From: Deltaproteobacteria bacterium
Lineage (GTDB): Bacteria > Desulfobacterota_B > Binatia > UBA9968
Length of the DNA stretch: 7,330 nucleotides
Assembly (NCBI GenBank): GCA_005879255.1
Contig: VBKY01000293.1
Span: forward strand, 1 to 7,330
Direction of reading: 5' to 3'
Under the pieces are notes generated by a model that saw only the letters and a program-made list of their open reading frames with translations, was not told the origin of the DNA and did no database searches. Shown here piece after piece: positions 6,087 through 7,330 of this stretch (within the stretch, counting starts at the first letter, position 1; each line of letters begins with the position of its first letter). The translations under genes were made by a program, and so were the position numbers.

Positions 6087-6169
6087 TTCGGATTTTGTTC
6101 GCTTAGCTTCGCGCCGCGATAACTTTGTTGCAGTGATTCTGTTGCGTACTTAATAGGTAAGACTCCAAC

Positions 6170-6961
6170 ATGATGCGTTCTCGCCTTTTGTCTCGCGAGG
6201 TCACCATTCCGCTGGCGACTTCGCTAGTCATGCTCGCCGCTTGGGAAGCCCTGGTCCACACGGGGATGCTGCGCGCCGCCTTCTTTCCAGCGCCGACGGA
6301 CATCGCTCGCACGCTATCGAGCTTGGCTGTTGGCGGCGAGTTGTGGCTCCATGTGGCGACAACCGTGGGACGTCTGATCGCGTCCTTCCTCATCGCAGTG
6401 ATACCCGGGACGGCGATCGGGCTGGCGATGGGTTGGTGGATTGAGATGCGCATGGCGGCTGATCCGTTCGTGAGGCTTTTGTTTCCGATCCCGAGCATCG
6501 CTTTTTTCCCATTGGTCATTTTCTATCTCGGCCTCAGCGAATGGGGATTGCTTCTGACAGCTGCGATTACGCCGTTTCTCGTCATCGTGGTGCAGGCTCA
6601 AGCCGCGGTTGCGGCTTTAGAGCAGACGCTACTGGAGGCAGGGCGGAATTATGGCGCGACCGGACTGCGATTGTTCCTAAGCGTGATACTTCCCGCGGCG
6701 CTGCCGCATCTCTTTATCGGGTATCGCCTCGCTTTAGGAGTCGGATTCATCGTTACTGTGGCCGTCGAAATGGTCGCCGCGAAACATGGTCTTGGCGGTT
6801 TTCTCTGGCACTCGTGGCAAATTCTGCGCATCGAGGAAATGTATGTCGGACTTGTGCTCATCGGATTTCTCGGAATTCTCGTGACCTACGGTCTGGAAGC
6901 GCTCGCCGACCGCTTGATGCCCTGGCAAGTAGATTTGTTACGGGCGAAGGGACAGCGCTAA
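6170..6961 (+). CDS. ABC transporter permease, NitT/TauT family (first of two)
   Basis: Inner-membrane channel subunit of the importer, 263 residues, normal for SsuC/TauC-like permeases. Hydrophobic segments are seen at about residues 12-29, 66-90, 106-122, 124-145, 182-204 and 226-244. The cytoplasmic EAA coupling loop, which contacts the ATPase, is clear at 156-176 (EAGRNYGATGLRLFL followed by SVILP). FFPAPTDI at 38-45 is the usual periplasmic stretch before the second segment. Two adjacent ATGs (6170 and 6173) could start the protein; AGGTAAG lies 10-16 bases upstream and favours the first. The stop overlaps the start of the second permease (TAATG), so the two are very likely translationally coupled. 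Specificity for nitrate, sulfonate, aromatic acid or something else cannot be read from the sequence. Confidence 0.94.
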   Translation: MMRSRLLSREVTIPLATSLVMLAAWEALVHTGMLRAAFFPAPTDIARTLSSLAVGGELWLHVATTVGRLIASFLIAVIPGTAIGLAMGWWIEMRMAADPFVRLLFPIPSIAFFPLVIFYLGLSEWGLLLTAAITPFLVIVVQAQAAVAALEQTLLEAGRNYGATGLRLFLSVILPAALPHLFIGYRLALGVGFIVTVAVEMVAAKHGLGGFLWHSWQILRIEEMYVGLVLIGFLGILVTYGLEALADRLMPWQVDLLRAKGQR

Positions 6962-7330
6962 TGACGCGACGTCGTCGTGGGTCTTGGCGTGCATTTATTT
7001 CTCCCGTGATTGCCGTCCTCCTGTGGGAGCTGTTGGCGGCGGCAGGAATCCTTCGGCCTAACTATGTACCTTCGCCCAGCCAACTGGGACCTCATCTCGT
7101 CGGGCTTCTGGCAGGTGGTGAGCTGTGGCGCCATCTCTGCGTGACCTTGTATAGACTCTCCCTGAGTTTTTTATTTGCACTTTTACCTGCTGTGCTTCTC
7201 GGCCTGAGTTTGGGAATGTCCCGGAGCATGAGGTTGGCCGTCGAACCGATCCTCAATTCACTCTACGCGATTCCGAAAATCGCCCTGTTGCCGTTGGTCA
7301 TGTTGGTATTGGGAGTGAATGAGCGCACGC
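6961..7330 (+). CDS. ABC transporter permease, NitT/TauT family (second of two), 3' end beyond the window
   Basis: The first 123 residues of a second permease, open to the window edge. The product begins MTRRRRGSWR, a positively charged cytoplasmic start, followed by a hydrophobic segment (about 11-30), NYVPSPSQL (34-42), GGELWRHL (52-59), a second segment (about 66-85) and LYAIPKIALLPLVMLVLG (101-118). It runs in parallel with the first permease: GELW-H, the RL--SFL-A stretch, GL--GM, and IP-IA--PL recur at the same spacing, so the two are paralogues likely to form a heterodimeric channel. The EAA loop is beyond the edge. The ATG overlaps the preceding stop by one base, and GAAGGGA ends nine bases upstream, a good ribosome binding site. 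Confidence 0.9.
   Translation, partial: MTRRRRGSWRAFISPVIAVLLWELLAAAGILRPNYVPSPSQLGPHLVGLLAGGELWRHLCVTLYRLSLSFLFALLPAVLLGLSLGMSRSMRLAVEPILNSLYAIPKIALLPLVMLVLGVNERT

Noticed and set aside
6128..6156. Separate promoter for the permease pair (TTGCAG with an AT-rich -10)
   Set aside because: The -10 matches only three or four of six positions at acceptable spacing, so it is no better than chance.

Overview
The window looks like a piece of a moderately GC-rich environmental bacterium. The genes are of the kind that Deltaproteobacteria-like, Binatota, Rokubacteria or Tectomicrobia genomes carry in quantity: CoxLS/HcrAC-type molybdenum hydroxylases, phenylacetate-CoA-ligase-like enzymes and NitT/TauT-type ABC importers. 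The gaps between genes are full of short-period repeats of a kind I associate with those genomes. The taxonomic placement is inference and weak.

Layout. The left two thirds is a minus-strand cluster, read right to left. It begins with a phenylacetate-CoA ligase family enzyme (4640-3369), then a [2Fe-2S] small subunit (3134-2637), then the molybdopterin-binding large subunit of a xanthine dehydrogenase/4-hydroxybenzoyl-CoA reductase family enzyme (2471-96). The right third is a divergent plus-strand cluster: an ABC ATPase of the NitT/TauT (SsuB/TauB) type (5022-5813), a first permease (6170-6961), and the first 123 codons of a second, related permease that starts in a 1-base overlap (6961 to the window edge).

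How the genes may work together. A plausible reading is an aromatic or organic acid utilisation locus: the importer brings in an anion, the ligase makes its CoA thioester, and the molybdenum enzyme hydroxylates or reductively dehydroxylates it. The substrate cannot be read from sequence. Two expected partners are not in view: an FAD-binding medium subunit for the molybdenum enzyme, and a periplasmic substrate-binding protein for the importer. Either could lie just beyond a window edge.

Most unusual points. First, the position I align with the catalytic glutamate of the molybdenum hydroxylase family is a glutamine (Gln723, motif GAKEAGQG). Second, every intergenic gap except the permease overlap holds a different short-period or inverted repeat: 7-bp units at 31-92, a hairpin at 2499-2560, 9-bp units at 3161-3350, nested palindromes at 4801-4888, and 9-bp plus 8-bp units with inverted arms at 5833-6086. 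Two of these repeats also leave the reading frame open upstream of the likely start codons of real genes, which invites wrong start calls.
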